Positions 17,909-26,741 of a stretch of DNA of 64,000 nucleotides are shown here, piece after piece. The DNA comes from Lachnospiraceae bacterium XPB1003 (GTDB taxonomy: Bacteria > Bacillota > Clostridia > Lachnospirales > Lachnospiraceae): NCBI GenBank assembly GCA_900102065.1, contig FMVK01000001.1:248001-312000 (forward strand). Direction: 5' to 3'. The stretch's first letter is position 1. Each line of letters opens with the position of its first letter. The translations under genes were made by a program, and so were the position numbers. The notes under the pieces are model-generated. The model made no database searches, was not told the DNA's origin, and saw only the letters and a program-made list of their open reading frames with translations.

Positions 17909-18205
17909 TCAACCTTCCATAACATCATGTATGGGAAAAGGTATTACATTTGTGGGCTCATGCTGGCTCGCATTCCATAAGGTCAGCTTCTGCTGCATAT
18001 TAAGCCAGCTTTCTGCAGAAGTGTTTGTAGCTTTACTTATGCGAATTGCCATATCCGGACTTAATGCCGATTTTTCATTTACAAATTCTGACAAAGTCTT
18101 CCTGCTGACGCCAAGCATTTTCGCAGTCTCAGTAATGGATAAATTTAATGGTTTCATTACATCTTCAAGGAATATACTTCCCGGATGTGTAGGCTTTCTC
18201 CTCAT
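17909..18205 (-). CDS. higA: HigA-family antitoxin
   Basis: 98 residues with a Cro/C1-type helix-turn-helix (LSITETAKMLGVSRKTLSEFVNEKSALSPDMAIRIS split over residues ~22-57) and the HigA opening HPGSIFLEDVM. It neutralises HigB and represses the pair. It is 15 bases after the toxin gene, in the usual toxin-first order. Confidence 0.93.
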   Translation of the reverse strand: MRRKPTHPGSIFLEDVMKPLNLSITETAKMLGVSRKTLSEFVNEKSALSPDMAIRISKATNTSAESWLNMQQKLTLWNASQHEPTNVIPFPIHDVMEG

Positions 18206-18220
18206 ATGTAACCGCCTCCT

Positions 18221-18499
18221 TCAGTGATAATCCATGTAATCAACAAGATACGCATCCTGCCCCTCAAAATAAAAGGTTATCCTCCAGTTTCCGCTAACTG
18301 TAACGGACCAAAGGTCTTTTTTATCACCCTTTAGCTGATGTAAGCGATATCCCGGCAGATTCATATCCTGCGCACAAGTACAGGCATCCAATCTGTCCAA
18401 AATACGCGACAACCTTTGGGCGTGATCAGCCTGTATTCCCCTTTTTGTACCGTTTTCAAAGAACTCCCTTAGTCCTTTATGCTCAAAAGATTTTATCAT
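18221..18499 (-). CDS. higB: HigB-family (RelE superfamily) toxin
   Basis: 92 residues. HAQRLSRILDRLDACTCAQD, the LPGYRLHQLKGDKKDLWSV segment and GNWRITFYF near 71-79 are typical of HigB ribosome-dependent mRNA interferases. Together with higA it makes a type II toxin-antitoxin pair placed between uvrC and the second YidC-fusion cluster, suggesting that this boundary was a point of insertion. Confidence 0.93.
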   Translation of the reverse strand: MIKSFEHKGLREFFENGTKRGIQADHAQRLSRILDRLDACTCAQDMNLPGYRLHQLKGDKKDLWSVTVSGNWRITFYFEGQDAYLVDYMDYH

Positions 18500-18530
18500 A
18501 AATTTATTGTAACCCGTAACGTTGCAGGTG

Positions 18531-20414
18531 TCAATCTTTGTGAAAGAATGTATACAACGATTCTGCGGCTCGGCGCGGCAGCTTTCCTTTTTCCACCAGA
18601 GTTTCTATATCGGCAGTACGTATATCATCAAGGGAAGTGAAAGCCATCATAAGTTCGCGTCTGCGCTTTGGGCCTATACCCGGGATATCATCAAGAACAG
18701 AATGAACCTGTTCTTTGGTCCTGAGAGATCTGTGGTATTCTATCGCAAATCTATGTACCTCATCCTGTACCCTGGTAAGGAGCTTAAATGCCTCAGTGTC
18801 CTTATCAATTGGGATCTCGACATTGTTAAAATATAATCCTCGTGTCCTGTGTTTGTCATCCTTTACCATACCGCACACAGGTATGGTAAGTCCCAGCGAA
18901 TCCAGCACCTCAAGAGCAATATTTACCTGGCCTCTGCCTCCGTCCATAAGTATGATATCCGGAAATCTGTCAAAATGTCCGTCCGTCTTCTTCTCTTCTC
19001 TTTCCCTGATACCATGTTCGAAGCGTCTGGTAAGAACCTCTCTCATACTTGCGTAATCATCGGGTCCAACCACGGTCTTTATCTTGAACTTTCTGTAGTC
19101 ACTGCGTTTCGGCTTTCCCTTTTCGTATACCACCATGGATGCAACATTCTCATATCCGCTGATATTTGAGATATCATATGATTCCATGCGATCCAGGCCT
19201 TCCATTCCCAGAATATTTTCCAGCTCTCTGACAGCTCCGATGGTCCTGCCCTCTTCACGTTTCATTTTTTCTTTATCCTGTGTAAGGACAATACGTGCAT
19301 TATTGGCCGCCAGCTCCACAAGCTTTTCTTTCTGTCCTATCTTGGGCAGTCGAAGGATTACTTTTGAACCGCGCTTTTTACTGAGCCATTCTTCTATGAT
19401 CTCTTTTTCTTCACATTCTGCTGATATCATTATCTCTCTGGGGATAAATGGCGTACCTGCATAAAACTGCTTGATAAAGCTTGTAAGGATGCTCTCTTCA
19501 GTCTCATTCTCTACATTCTTCATGTAATAATGCTCTCTGCCAACCATTCTTCCGCCTCTGACAAAGAACACCTGGACCACGGCATCCCTTTCATCCATTG
19601 CAAGAGCAACAATATCCTTATCTTCACCGTTCATATCATCGATCTTCTGTTTCTGAGCAATATTGCTCACGCTTTCCAGAAGATCCCTTATGCCGGCAGC
19701 CTCTTCAAAGTTCATTACCTCTGCCGCTTCTTCCATCTTTCTCTTAAGATCCTTAAGAACAGGTGCATAATTTCCGCTTAAGAAGTCGATGGCTTTGTTT
19801 ATGCGGATCGCATACTGCTCCTGAGATTCCTTGTCTTTTATGCATGGACCGCAGCATTTTCCGATATGGTAATTCAGACAGGGTCTCTCCTTGCCTATAT
19901 CCTGCGGAAGCTTTCTGTTGCAGTCTCTTAGTCCATAAAGTTTATTGATCAGTTCGATGGTGGTTCTTACTGAATCGGCACTTGTATAAGGTCCAAAGTA
20001 TTTAGCCTTATCCTTCTTCATAAGTCTGGAAAACGTGATACGGGGATAGGGCTCTCCCAAAGTTACTTTTATGTAAGGATAAGTCTTATCATCTCTGAGC
20101 ATGGTGTTGTATTTCGGCGCATGCTCTTTGATAAGATTATTTTCCAGAACCAACGCTTCCAGCTCCGAATCGGTAACGATATACTCAAAACGTCTTATCA
20201 GGCTGACCATCTTGTCTATCTTGGGTCCGCGTCCTATATTTGCGCGAAAATAAGACCGCACCCTGTTATTCAGGTTAACGGCCTTACCCACATAGATGAT
20301 GGTGTCATTTACATCATGCATTATATATACCCCCGGCGATGCCGGAAGCTTTTTGAGCTCCTGGGTCACATTAAATCCACCGGGAAGTATTCTGTCTTTG
20401 TTTTCAGTTTCCAT
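18531..20414 (-). CDS. uvrC: Excinuclease ABC subunit C
   Basis: 627 residues, a normal length. The GIY-YIG nuclease domain is at 26-100 ([27 protein letters not shown]). The UVR motif lies near 220 ([13 protein letters not shown]), followed by the RNase H-like nuclease ([30 protein letters not shown]). The C-terminal helix-hairpin-helix is [16 protein letters not shown]. It makes the two incisions in nucleotide excision repair with UvrA and UvrB. It begins two bases after the ftsH stop and is probably transcribed with it. Confidence 0.97.
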   Translation of the reverse strand: METENKDRILPGGFNVTQELKKLPASPGVYIMHDVNDTIIYVGKAVNLNNRVRSYFRANIGRGPKIDKMVSLIRRFEYIVTDSELEALVLENNLIKEHAPKYNTMLRDDKTYPYIKVTLGEPYPRITFSRLMKKDKAKYFGPYTSADSVRTTIELINKLYGLRDCNRKLPQDIGKERPCLNYHIGKCCGPCIKDKESQEQYAIRINKAIDFLSGNYAPVLKDLKRKMEEAAEVMNFEEAAGIRDLLESVSNIAQKQKIDDMNGEDKDIVALAMDERDAVVQVFFVRGGRMVGREHYYMKNVENETEESILTSFIKQFYAGTPFIPREIMISAECEEKEIIEEWLSKKRGSKVILRLPKIGQKEKLVELAANNARIVLTQDKEKMKREEGRTIGAVRELENILGMEGLDRMESYDISNISGYENVASMVVYEKGKPKRSDYRKFKIKTVVGPDDYASMREVLTRRFEHGIREREEKKTDGHFDRFPDIILMDGGRGQVNIALEVLDSLGLTIPVCGMVKDDKHRTRGLYFNNVEIPIDKDTEAFKLLTRVQDEVHRFAIEYHRSLRTKEQVHSVLDDIPGIGPKRRRELMMAFTSLDDIRTADIETLVEKGKLPRRAAESLYTFFHKD

Positions 20415-20416
20415 GG

Positions 20417-22657
20417 TCAGATCTTCTTGTTGGGATCGTCCCCGTTTTCTCTGTATGTCCTCTTATTTAACTCTGCCGCAAAATCATTGGACTGAGTCTG
20501 TGGCTCTTCATTCTCCGTAGGCTGTTTATCAGGAGTATTATTTTCCGGAACTTCTTCTTTCTGAACATTATTTTGAACATTATTCTGGACAGGACTCTGA
20601 ACTGCAGCACTTTCTCTATCGGAAGGTGCCTGTGCCTCGACAGATCTTTCTTCCTCTCTGTCCTTCTTCAGCTTCGCAAGACTCTCCTCACCGCGGTTCT
20701 TTTCCGGAACAGGAATGCCCTTCTCACGGCAGAATATCTCCATAAATTCGTGACCGGTTATGGTTTCTTTTTCTATCAGATATGCAGCTATCTTATCAAG
20801 GATCTCTCTGTTTTCCTTAAGAAGAGTCTTTGCTTCCTTGTAGCTTTCCTTGATTATCTTCATTACCTCTTCGTCAACTGCCGCAGCTGTCTCGTCTGCA
20901 CAGTTGAGAGTAGTTGAACGGTCTAGATACTGATTCTCCACACTTTCGATCTGCATCATGCCAAATCGCTTACTCATTCCGAAGCGTGTTATCATGGCAC
21001 GGGCAATACGTGTGGCCTTCTCTATATCATTGGCAGCTCCGGTTGTCACCGTATCAAATACGATATCCTCCGCAGCTCTTCCTCCAAGGAGGCTCACCAG
21101 CTCTGCTCTGAGTTCCTTTTCAGTCTGCATGAACTTCTCTTCTTCGGGATAGCTTAATACATATCCGAGAGTTCCCATTGTTCTGGGGATTATGGTGATC
21201 TTCTGAACAGGCTCCGTGTTCTTCTGAAGAGCGGATATCAATGCGTGTCCTGTCTCATGATATGAAACAACCTGTCTTTCCTTCTTGGAAAGAATACGGT
21301 CCTTTTTCTCTTTACCGAGACTAACCAGTTCCACGGCATCAAGCATGTCTTTCTGGCTTACATACTCGCGTCCTCTCTTAACTGCAAGGATCGCACCTTC
21401 ATTGATCATATTTGCCAGATCGGCACCAACGGCACCGACTGTAGCAAGTGCTATCTCATCCAGATCGACTGTCTGATCGAGCAATACGTTCTTTGCATGA
21501 ACTTTGAGTATCTCTACACGTCCCTTAAGATCCGGCTCTTCAACTATGATACGTCTGTCAAAACGTCCGGGTCTGAGGAGCGCCTTATCAAGAACTTCAG
21601 GTCTGTTGGTTGCGGCAAGAAGTATGATACCCTTCCTTGCATCAAAACCATCCATTTCAGAAAGCAACTGGTTCAGGGTCTGTTCGCGTTCATCATTTCC
21701 ACCGAACTTGGAATCCCTGCTTCTTCCTATTGCATCGATCTCATCTATAAATACGATACAGGGAGCATTCTTTTCTGCTTCCTTGAACAGATCTCTTACT
21801 CTGGATGCACCTACACCGACATAAAGCTCTACAAAATCAGAACCTGCAAGAGAGAAGAAAGGAACTCCCGCCTCGCCTGCAACAGCCTTTGCAAGAAGAG
21901 TCTTACCTGTTCCGGGAGGTCCTACAAGCAGTGCTCCCTTGGGGATCTTTGCACCTATCTTGGAGTACTTACCGGGATTGTGAAGGAAATCCACGATCTC
22001 CACCAAAGACTCCTTCGCTTCATCCTCTCCGGCCACATCTTTGAACGTGATACCGGTTTCTTTTCCTTCATACATCTTGGCATTGGATTTGCCGACTCCG
22101 AATCCAAAACCGCCTGATTTTCCGATCCTGCTGAAGAGAAATCCCATAGCCACCCAGAGGATAACGAGAGGAAGAACGTACGTAAGAAGTATATTGAGTA
22201 TCAGTCCGCTTCCGTTTTCAACCGAACTGCTGACCTTTACTCCGGCATCCAGCATACGTGCCGTAAGGGTTGTTGGATCTTCCGCAAGTCCCGTGAAATA
22301 AATTTTTCCTATAGTCTGCTTTTCGTCTTCCGGCTTTGCTGTGATGATTATCCTGTCACTTTCGATGGATATGCTTTCTATCTTATTCTCGCTTACAGCT
22401 TTAATAAACTCATCGTAGGTGACTTCACCGTTCTTGGCAGATGACTGCTTGGCAAAATAGCTGATGACAAGGAGGGCAAGGAAAGAGATAACAATAAAAA
22501 ACATTATATTGGGTCTGCGTTCCGATCCGTTTCCTCCGTCTTTATTTCCGTTTCCGGATCCTCCCTGGTTTCCGTTTCCGCCGCTCCCGGATCCGTTTGT
22601 ATTATCCTGCATTACTTTTATACCTTTGCGTTTAAATATCTTCATAGTTTCCCTCAT
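20417..22657 (-). CDS. ftsH: ATP-dependent zinc metalloprotease FtsH
   Basis: 746 residues. After a Gly/Asn-rich N-terminus there are two membrane helices (~50-68 and ~136-156), then AAA with [13 protein letters not shown] near 243-255 and [15 protein letters not shown]. The zinc motif HETGH lies near 465; most relatives have HEAGH, but the HExxH ligands are kept. The C-terminal tail after ~640 is rich in Glu, Gln and Asn. It degrades unneeded or misfolded membrane and cytosolic proteins. The ATG at 22645 (MKIFKRKG) has an equally good ribosome site and may be the true start. Confidence 0.96.
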   Translation of the reverse strand: MRETMKIFKRKGIKVMQDNTNGSGSGGNGNQGGSGNGNKDGGNGSERRPNIMFFIVISFLALLVISYFAKQSSAKNGEVTYDEFIKAVSENKIESISIESDRIIITAKPEDEKQTIGKIYFTGLAEDPTTLTARMLDAGVKVSSSVENGSGLILNILLTYVLPLVILWVAMGFLFSRIGKSGGFGFGVGKSNAKMYEGKETGITFKDVAGEDEAKESLVEIVDFLHNPGKYSKIGAKIPKGALLVGPPGTGKTLLAKAVAGEAGVPFFSLAGSDFVELYVGVGASRVRDLFKEAEKNAPCIVFIDEIDAIGRSRDSKFGGNDEREQTLNQLLSEMDGFDARKGIILLAATNRPEVLDKALLRPGRFDRRIIVEEPDLKGRVEILKVHAKNVLLDQTVDLDEIALATVGAVGADLANMINEGAILAVKRGREYVSQKDMLDAVELVSLGKEKKDRILSKKERQVVSYHETGHALISALQKNTEPVQKITIIPRTMGTLGYVLSYPEEEKFMQTEKELRAELVSLLGGRAAEDIVFDTVTTGAANDIEKATRIARAMITRFGMSKRFGMMQIESVENQYLDRSTTLNCADETAAAVDEEVMKIIKESYKEAKTLLKENREILDKIAAYLIEKETITGHEFMEIFCREKGIPVPEKNRGEESLAKLKKDREEERSVEAQAPSDRESAAVQSPVQNNVQNNVQKEEVPENNTPDKQPTENEEPQTQSNDFAAELNKRTYRENGDDPNKKI

Positions 22658-22763
22658 ATTACCCTTATGGAATTATGCTAAAATTTACCTTTATATTATA
22701 GTTAGTTTCAACATACCTTTGCAAGCAGTTCACTAAAACTTCAAAATCTGATAAGATGACGCA

Positions 22764-23915
22764 GTGATCAATTTTCTTAAAGACAACAACATAAAAAATA
22801 GGATATCCCATCTGCTTTTCATGGCAGGTCTTATGTGTGAACTGTTCGTCATGCCTTCCGGACACGCATTCGGATGGTATCATGAAAAGATCTTCATCCT
22901 TATCGGGATGATGTTCTTCTCCGTATCCATCCTCTTTTCCATGGACATCAAAAAGGATTGGGCGGTTTTTTTGTGTCTCGGCGCATATGGGATAGCCTGC
23001 TATCACTTCCAGTCTTCGGCACTGATACTACGTATCATTCTTATCCTGCTGGCAGGAAGAAAAGAAGATCCCGTAAAAACCGCTAAGATATTCTTCTTCG
23101 GAACAGCAGTAATCATGTTGTATGCAGGTATCATGTCCGCACTTGGGCTTCATAATACACTTTATCTGACACAAGTATTCCGTCACGAAGAGGAGACCAG
23201 ATGGTGCTTCGGATTCTTTCATCCCAATGGATTTTCCTTATTTTTGGTAAAGGAATATCTGTTAACAATATATATATACGGTAAGACTAAGAACCGTATC
23301 TTGCTGATCACCATGACTGCATTATGTCCCATACTACTTATCCTGGCTAGATCAAAGATGGGAATAGTGTGCTTTGTAGTTACTGTCGCTCTTACTTTCA
23401 CTGCTCTTATAATTAAAAAGATCGATAAACCCTTATTTATTCTGGGAACCGTTTCCATGGCCTTCCAGACAGTATTTATATATCTTCTCGGTGTTATTCC
23501 CCTTCCGGAGATTCATAACGGCGAGGTCGAAAATTTTTGGGACTTCCTTAATGAGATAACGACAGGCCGTCTTGATCATGCAAGAAGCGCTTTCTTATAT
23601 AACAAACTGACCCTGTTTGGAGTGGGTCATGCTGAAGATGTCACAGAAATGGGCTCTGTTAACATGCTATTCAATCAGGGTATTATATTTTCAGCTTTAT
23701 ATTTGGCGGCATTATTTACAATTTACTACAGAATGTATAAAAAACATGAAACTTTTTCAATGATACTGATCCTTGGATCCACTTTTTATTCTTTATCAGA
23801 GAGTTTCAATGCCTACTTTAACAAGAATCCGATTTTTATATGCTTTATCGGTATCACTGTATTTCCTTTCCTATTAAAAGACCTGCCCGGGAGAAAAAAA
23901 GCAGATAATAAATGA
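22764..23915 (+). CDS. O-antigen ligase / Wzy-like polymerase family membrane protein
   Basis: 383 residues with about ten membrane helices. The motif RWCFGFFHPNGFSLFL near residues 147-162 and the following ARSKMG near 197-202 are typical of the O-antigen ligase/Wzy-like family, which joins or polymerises lipid-linked glycans on the outer face. The start is GTG without a ribosome site; a weak -35 (TTCACT)/-10 (TAAGAT) pair ends only seven bases before it. An internal ATG at 22821 is an alternative. It overlaps the glycosyltransferase start by four bases. Confidence 0.75.
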   Translation: MINFLKDNNIKNRISHLLFMAGLMCELFVMPSGHAFGWYHEKIFILIGMMFFSVSILFSMDIKKDWAVFLCLGAYGIACYHFQSSALILRIILILLAGRKEDPVKTAKIFFFGTAVIMLYAGIMSALGLHNTLYLTQVFRHEEETRWCFGFFHPNGFSLFLVKEYLLTIYIYGKTKNRILLITMTALCPILLILARSKMGIVCFVVTVALTFTALIIKKIDKPLFILGTVSMAFQTVFIYLLGVIPLPEIHNGEVENFWDFLNEITTGRLDHARSAFLYNKLTLFGVGHAEDVTEMGSVNMLFNQGIIFSALYLAALFTIYYRMYKKHETFSMILILGSTFYSLSESFNAYFNKNPIFICFIGITVFPFLLKDLPGRKKADNK

Positions 23916-25120
23916 ATATACTCTTAGTACATAATTATTATAAAATCGCCGGTGGCGAAGATACCGTCTTCGAATCCGAAAAGTCCATGCTGGAAAAGCA
24001 CGGGCATAAGGTCATCACGTATACAAGAAACAATAAAGAACTTGATGATCTGGGTCCCGCAAAAAAACTTTTCACAGCTATACATTCCGATTTCAGTAAA
24101 CAGGTTTATTCCGAAATATCTTCTCTCATTAAAAAACACGAAATTGATATCGTTCATGTTCACAATACGCTGACGATGATCACACCGGCTGTATATTATG
24201 CTGCAGTTGATAATAATATTCCTGTTGTTCAGACCATGCATAATTTCAGACTGTTCTGTATCAATGCCCTCTTATACAAAAACGATCAGATCTGTGAGGA
24301 CTGCATATCAAAGGGTTCTCCTTCACCGGGTGTAAAAAACAGATGTTATCATGATTCCTTATTCCAATCAGAAATCTGTGCCCGTATTCTAAACAGGAAC
24401 AGAAAAAAGGGAATTTACCGCAAGATCAATTACATCTGTCTTACCGAATTCAACAAAGAAAAACTCATCGAAGGAATGAAGGATAATATCGACCCGACAA
24501 AGATCTTTATCAAACCGAATTTTGTTCCGGACAGATATGAAGAATTAAAATCTGAGCCCGTCCTGGCTGATAAACTGATACCTCAGTTCTCTGCTTCTTC
24601 CGGCTCATCGATCAAGGGCTCCTATTATCTTTACGCCGGCCGCCTTGATATATCAAAAGGGATACTTGATCTGGTAAAAGAATGGCCTGATGATCCTAAT
24701 CTGCCTCTGATCATCTGTGGCGACGGACAAATAAGGAACGAATTGGAAACACAAACGAAAAATGTTTCCAACATTTTTATCCTCGGGCATAAGGATCATG
24801 CGGAAACGCTTAATCTAATTTATAATGCTGAAGCACTGATTTTTCCGTCCCGTCTGTACGAGACTTTTGGAATGGTCATAGCAGAGGCATATATGTGCGG
24901 AACTCCTGTTATCTCAGGTAATATCGGAAACGGTGCCGATCTCGTAAGATCCGCCACACCGGATCTTCTGACGGAGATAAAAAAAGAGCATCTGCAAGCT
25001 TTACTTACAGATACTCTTAAGAAAGATAATTCGGAAAAATGCAGACAATACTATCTGGATCATTTTACTGAAGAGAAAAATTATGAGATCTTATCTTCGA
25101 TCTATTCCTCAATCTTCTGA
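23912..25120 (+). CDS. GT4-family glycosyltransferase
   Basis: 402 residues, a GT-B fold. The N-terminal donor/acceptor domain begins MNILLVHNYYKIAGGEDTVF and has VHVHNTLTMITPAVY near 79-93. The C-terminal nucleotide-sugar domain has YYLYAGRLDISKGI near 237-250, PLIICGDG and the E-x7-E-like PSRLYETFGMVIAEAYMCGTPVI region near 310-332. It is cytoplasmic, and its sugar and acceptor are unknown. It is coupled to the ligase-like gene by ATGA, so both probably build one surface glycan. Its 3' end overlaps the convergent gene by 12 bases. Confidence 0.92.
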   Translation: MNILLVHNYYKIAGGEDTVFESEKSMLEKHGHKVITYTRNNKELDDLGPAKKLFTAIHSDFSKQVYSEISSLIKKHEIDIVHVHNTLTMITPAVYYAAVDNNIPVVQTMHNFRLFCINALLYKNDQICEDCISKGSPSPGVKNRCYHDSLFQSEICARILNRNRKKGIYRKINYICLTEFNKEKLIEGMKDNIDPTKIFIKPNFVPDRYEELKSEPVLADKLIPQFSASSGSSIKGSYYLYAGRLDISKGILDLVKEWPDDPNLPLIICGDGQIRNELETQTKNVSNIFILGHKDHAETLNLIYNAEALIFPSRLYETFGMVIAEAYMCGTPVISGNIGNGADLVRSATPDLLTEIKKEHLQALLTDTLKKDNSEKCRQYYLDHFTEEKNYEILSSIYSSIF

Positions 25121-26704
25121 TGATTTTTCCTTCCTGATACCAATAACATATCTTCCGACTTCATAAATCTTATCTCCGGCAGCGAACAATTCTTCCGGTG
25201 TTGTATCGATAAAATCATAATCATCCGGATCTATCCCTGATTTCTCTAAATTATGATCTTCATCATCCTCCGGATCATAGATATCATCATATTCCATGAT
25301 CACAAAATCATAATCCAGAGCTTCATCTGTATGAGTTGGACTGCAATACTCACATTCTCCTGCACCAAAGTAATTTTCCCATGTAGCCAATGCCTTATTA
25401 AATTCACTGCTTCCCAAACTGATATATATTTTTTTCGGTTCTCTCTCTGCGATCAGATCCTTCAAAGTATATATCACCGCTTGAGAACTCTTACCCTCAA
25501 GTGACCATACCTGAGCTTTTTTTACAGACAGATGAACCAAACCTCCTACCGAAAGAAGACATATCATAACCGCGATCAGATATACAGGCTTACAGTTCTT
25601 TATCATCTTAAGTGCAAGAGGGGCAATAAACATAGCCGCACCTATTGACCAGGGAATGATATATCTTTCCTGGAGTCCCGAACCGGCATGAAGTACAAGC
25701 TGTGAAGAAAGAATATATAAAGATGTCATATACAGCCATACATATCCTTTTTCGTCATCCCGCTTACATCCTGTCAGAACCACAAAAATGATACCCGCAA
25801 ATGAAAGGAAAAGAAGTACTGCATCCACCATAAGAGATGATACAGGATAAAGGAATTGATCTGCTGAATTATCAATATAATCCCGCAAGGTTGCTCCTTC
25901 TCCAAATCCGGCAGCTCCGGTAGAACCTATCACAAAAACTACCATGATCATAGAATAAATAAACCATGCAGCAAGAACTCCTATGGTAACCGGATTTCTC
26001 TTTATTGCTTCTATCCAATTTTTGCTCTTACCCGTCTTCTCTTCCATAAATATGATCAACAATATCATGGCAGGAAGTATAAGGAAGAAAGATTCCTTCG
26101 TAAAAGCCATACACAATGTTACAAAGACATAGAAGAAACTAAATATCTTTCGATTTATATCTTTCTTCCATTCATGAGTGTATTTGTATGCCAGCATTAC
26201 AAGAGAAAGGGACATGAAAAATGTTCCGTCATATTCCTGTGTTATCGCACGATACCAGGGTGCTATCTGATATCCGAATATGGACACAGATGAAAAAATA
26301 AACGATTCAGCCACTCCATTCTTCAGCAATCTGGAAAACTTATAAAGCATGAAAAAGGATGCTATTCCCATGATACAGCACATGAGCATCCACTTATTCA
26401 TATCTGTACCGAATAATTGAGCTCTGGTAACAAGAGAAATCCCATAAAACGGTCTGTACCTACTCTCACTGGGGATAAAAAAATCCATGAAATTCTTACC
26501 AAAAGCTTGCAGAAATGAGGTGCTCTGTATAGCCTGTTCATTATACACAGCCTCGTGATCATCCACCAAATGGATACCTGATGTTATCGCACCTGTTCGG
26601 ATAATAGTCAGATAGAACAAGAACACATCTATGATCAGGATGGATATATTCTCTATCCACTGTAACTTATTCTTTTTTTCTGCTGTGGTATTATTGTCCG
26701 CCAT
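25109..26704 (-). CDS. Polytopic membrane protein, GT-C glycosyltransferase-like
   Basis: 531 residues from the ATG at 26702-26704, chosen because AGAAAGGAAA precedes it and it clears the upstream fusion gene; an in-frame start 28 codons earlier would overlap that gene. About ten to eleven membrane helices are seen. The first outside loop has HLVDDHEAVYN, an acidic pattern like the catalytic loop of GT-C enzymes, and RYRPFYGISL. The C-terminal ~130 residues are soluble and end in a Glu/Asp-rich stretch. A lipid-linked sugar donor is inferred from the neighbours and fold type only. Confidence 0.6.
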   Translation of the reverse strand: MADNNTTAEKKNKLQWIENISILIIDVFLFYLTIIRTGAITSGIHLVDDHEAVYNEQAIQSTSFLQAFGKNFMDFFIPSESRYRPFYGISLVTRAQLFGTDMNKWMLMCCIMGIASFFMLYKFSRLLKNGVAESFIFSSVSIFGYQIAPWYRAITQEYDGTFFMSLSLVMLAYKYTHEWKKDINRKIFSFFYVFVTLCMAFTKESFFLILPAMILLIIFMEEKTGKSKNWIEAIKRNPVTIGVLAAWFIYSMIMVVFVIGSTGAAGFGEGATLRDYIDNSADQFLYPVSSLMVDAVLLFLSFAGIIFVVLTGCKRDDEKGYVWLYMTSLYILSSQLVLHAGSGLQERYIIPWSIGAAMFIAPLALKMIKNCKPVYLIAVMICLLSVGGLVHLSVKKAQVWSLEGKSSQAVIYTLKDLIAEREPKKIYISLGSSEFNKALATWENYFGAGECEYCSPTHTDEALDYDFVIMEYDDIYDPEDDEDHNLEKSGIDPDDYDFIDTTPEELFAAGDKIYEVGRYVIGIRKEKSSED

Positions 26705-26741
26705 AACAGATTTCCTTTCTGATATTGATTTATTAACTTTA

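Noticed and set aside
21497-22117. 206-codon plus-strand frame
   Set aside because: It lies opposite the conserved AAA domain of ftsH and has no family features.
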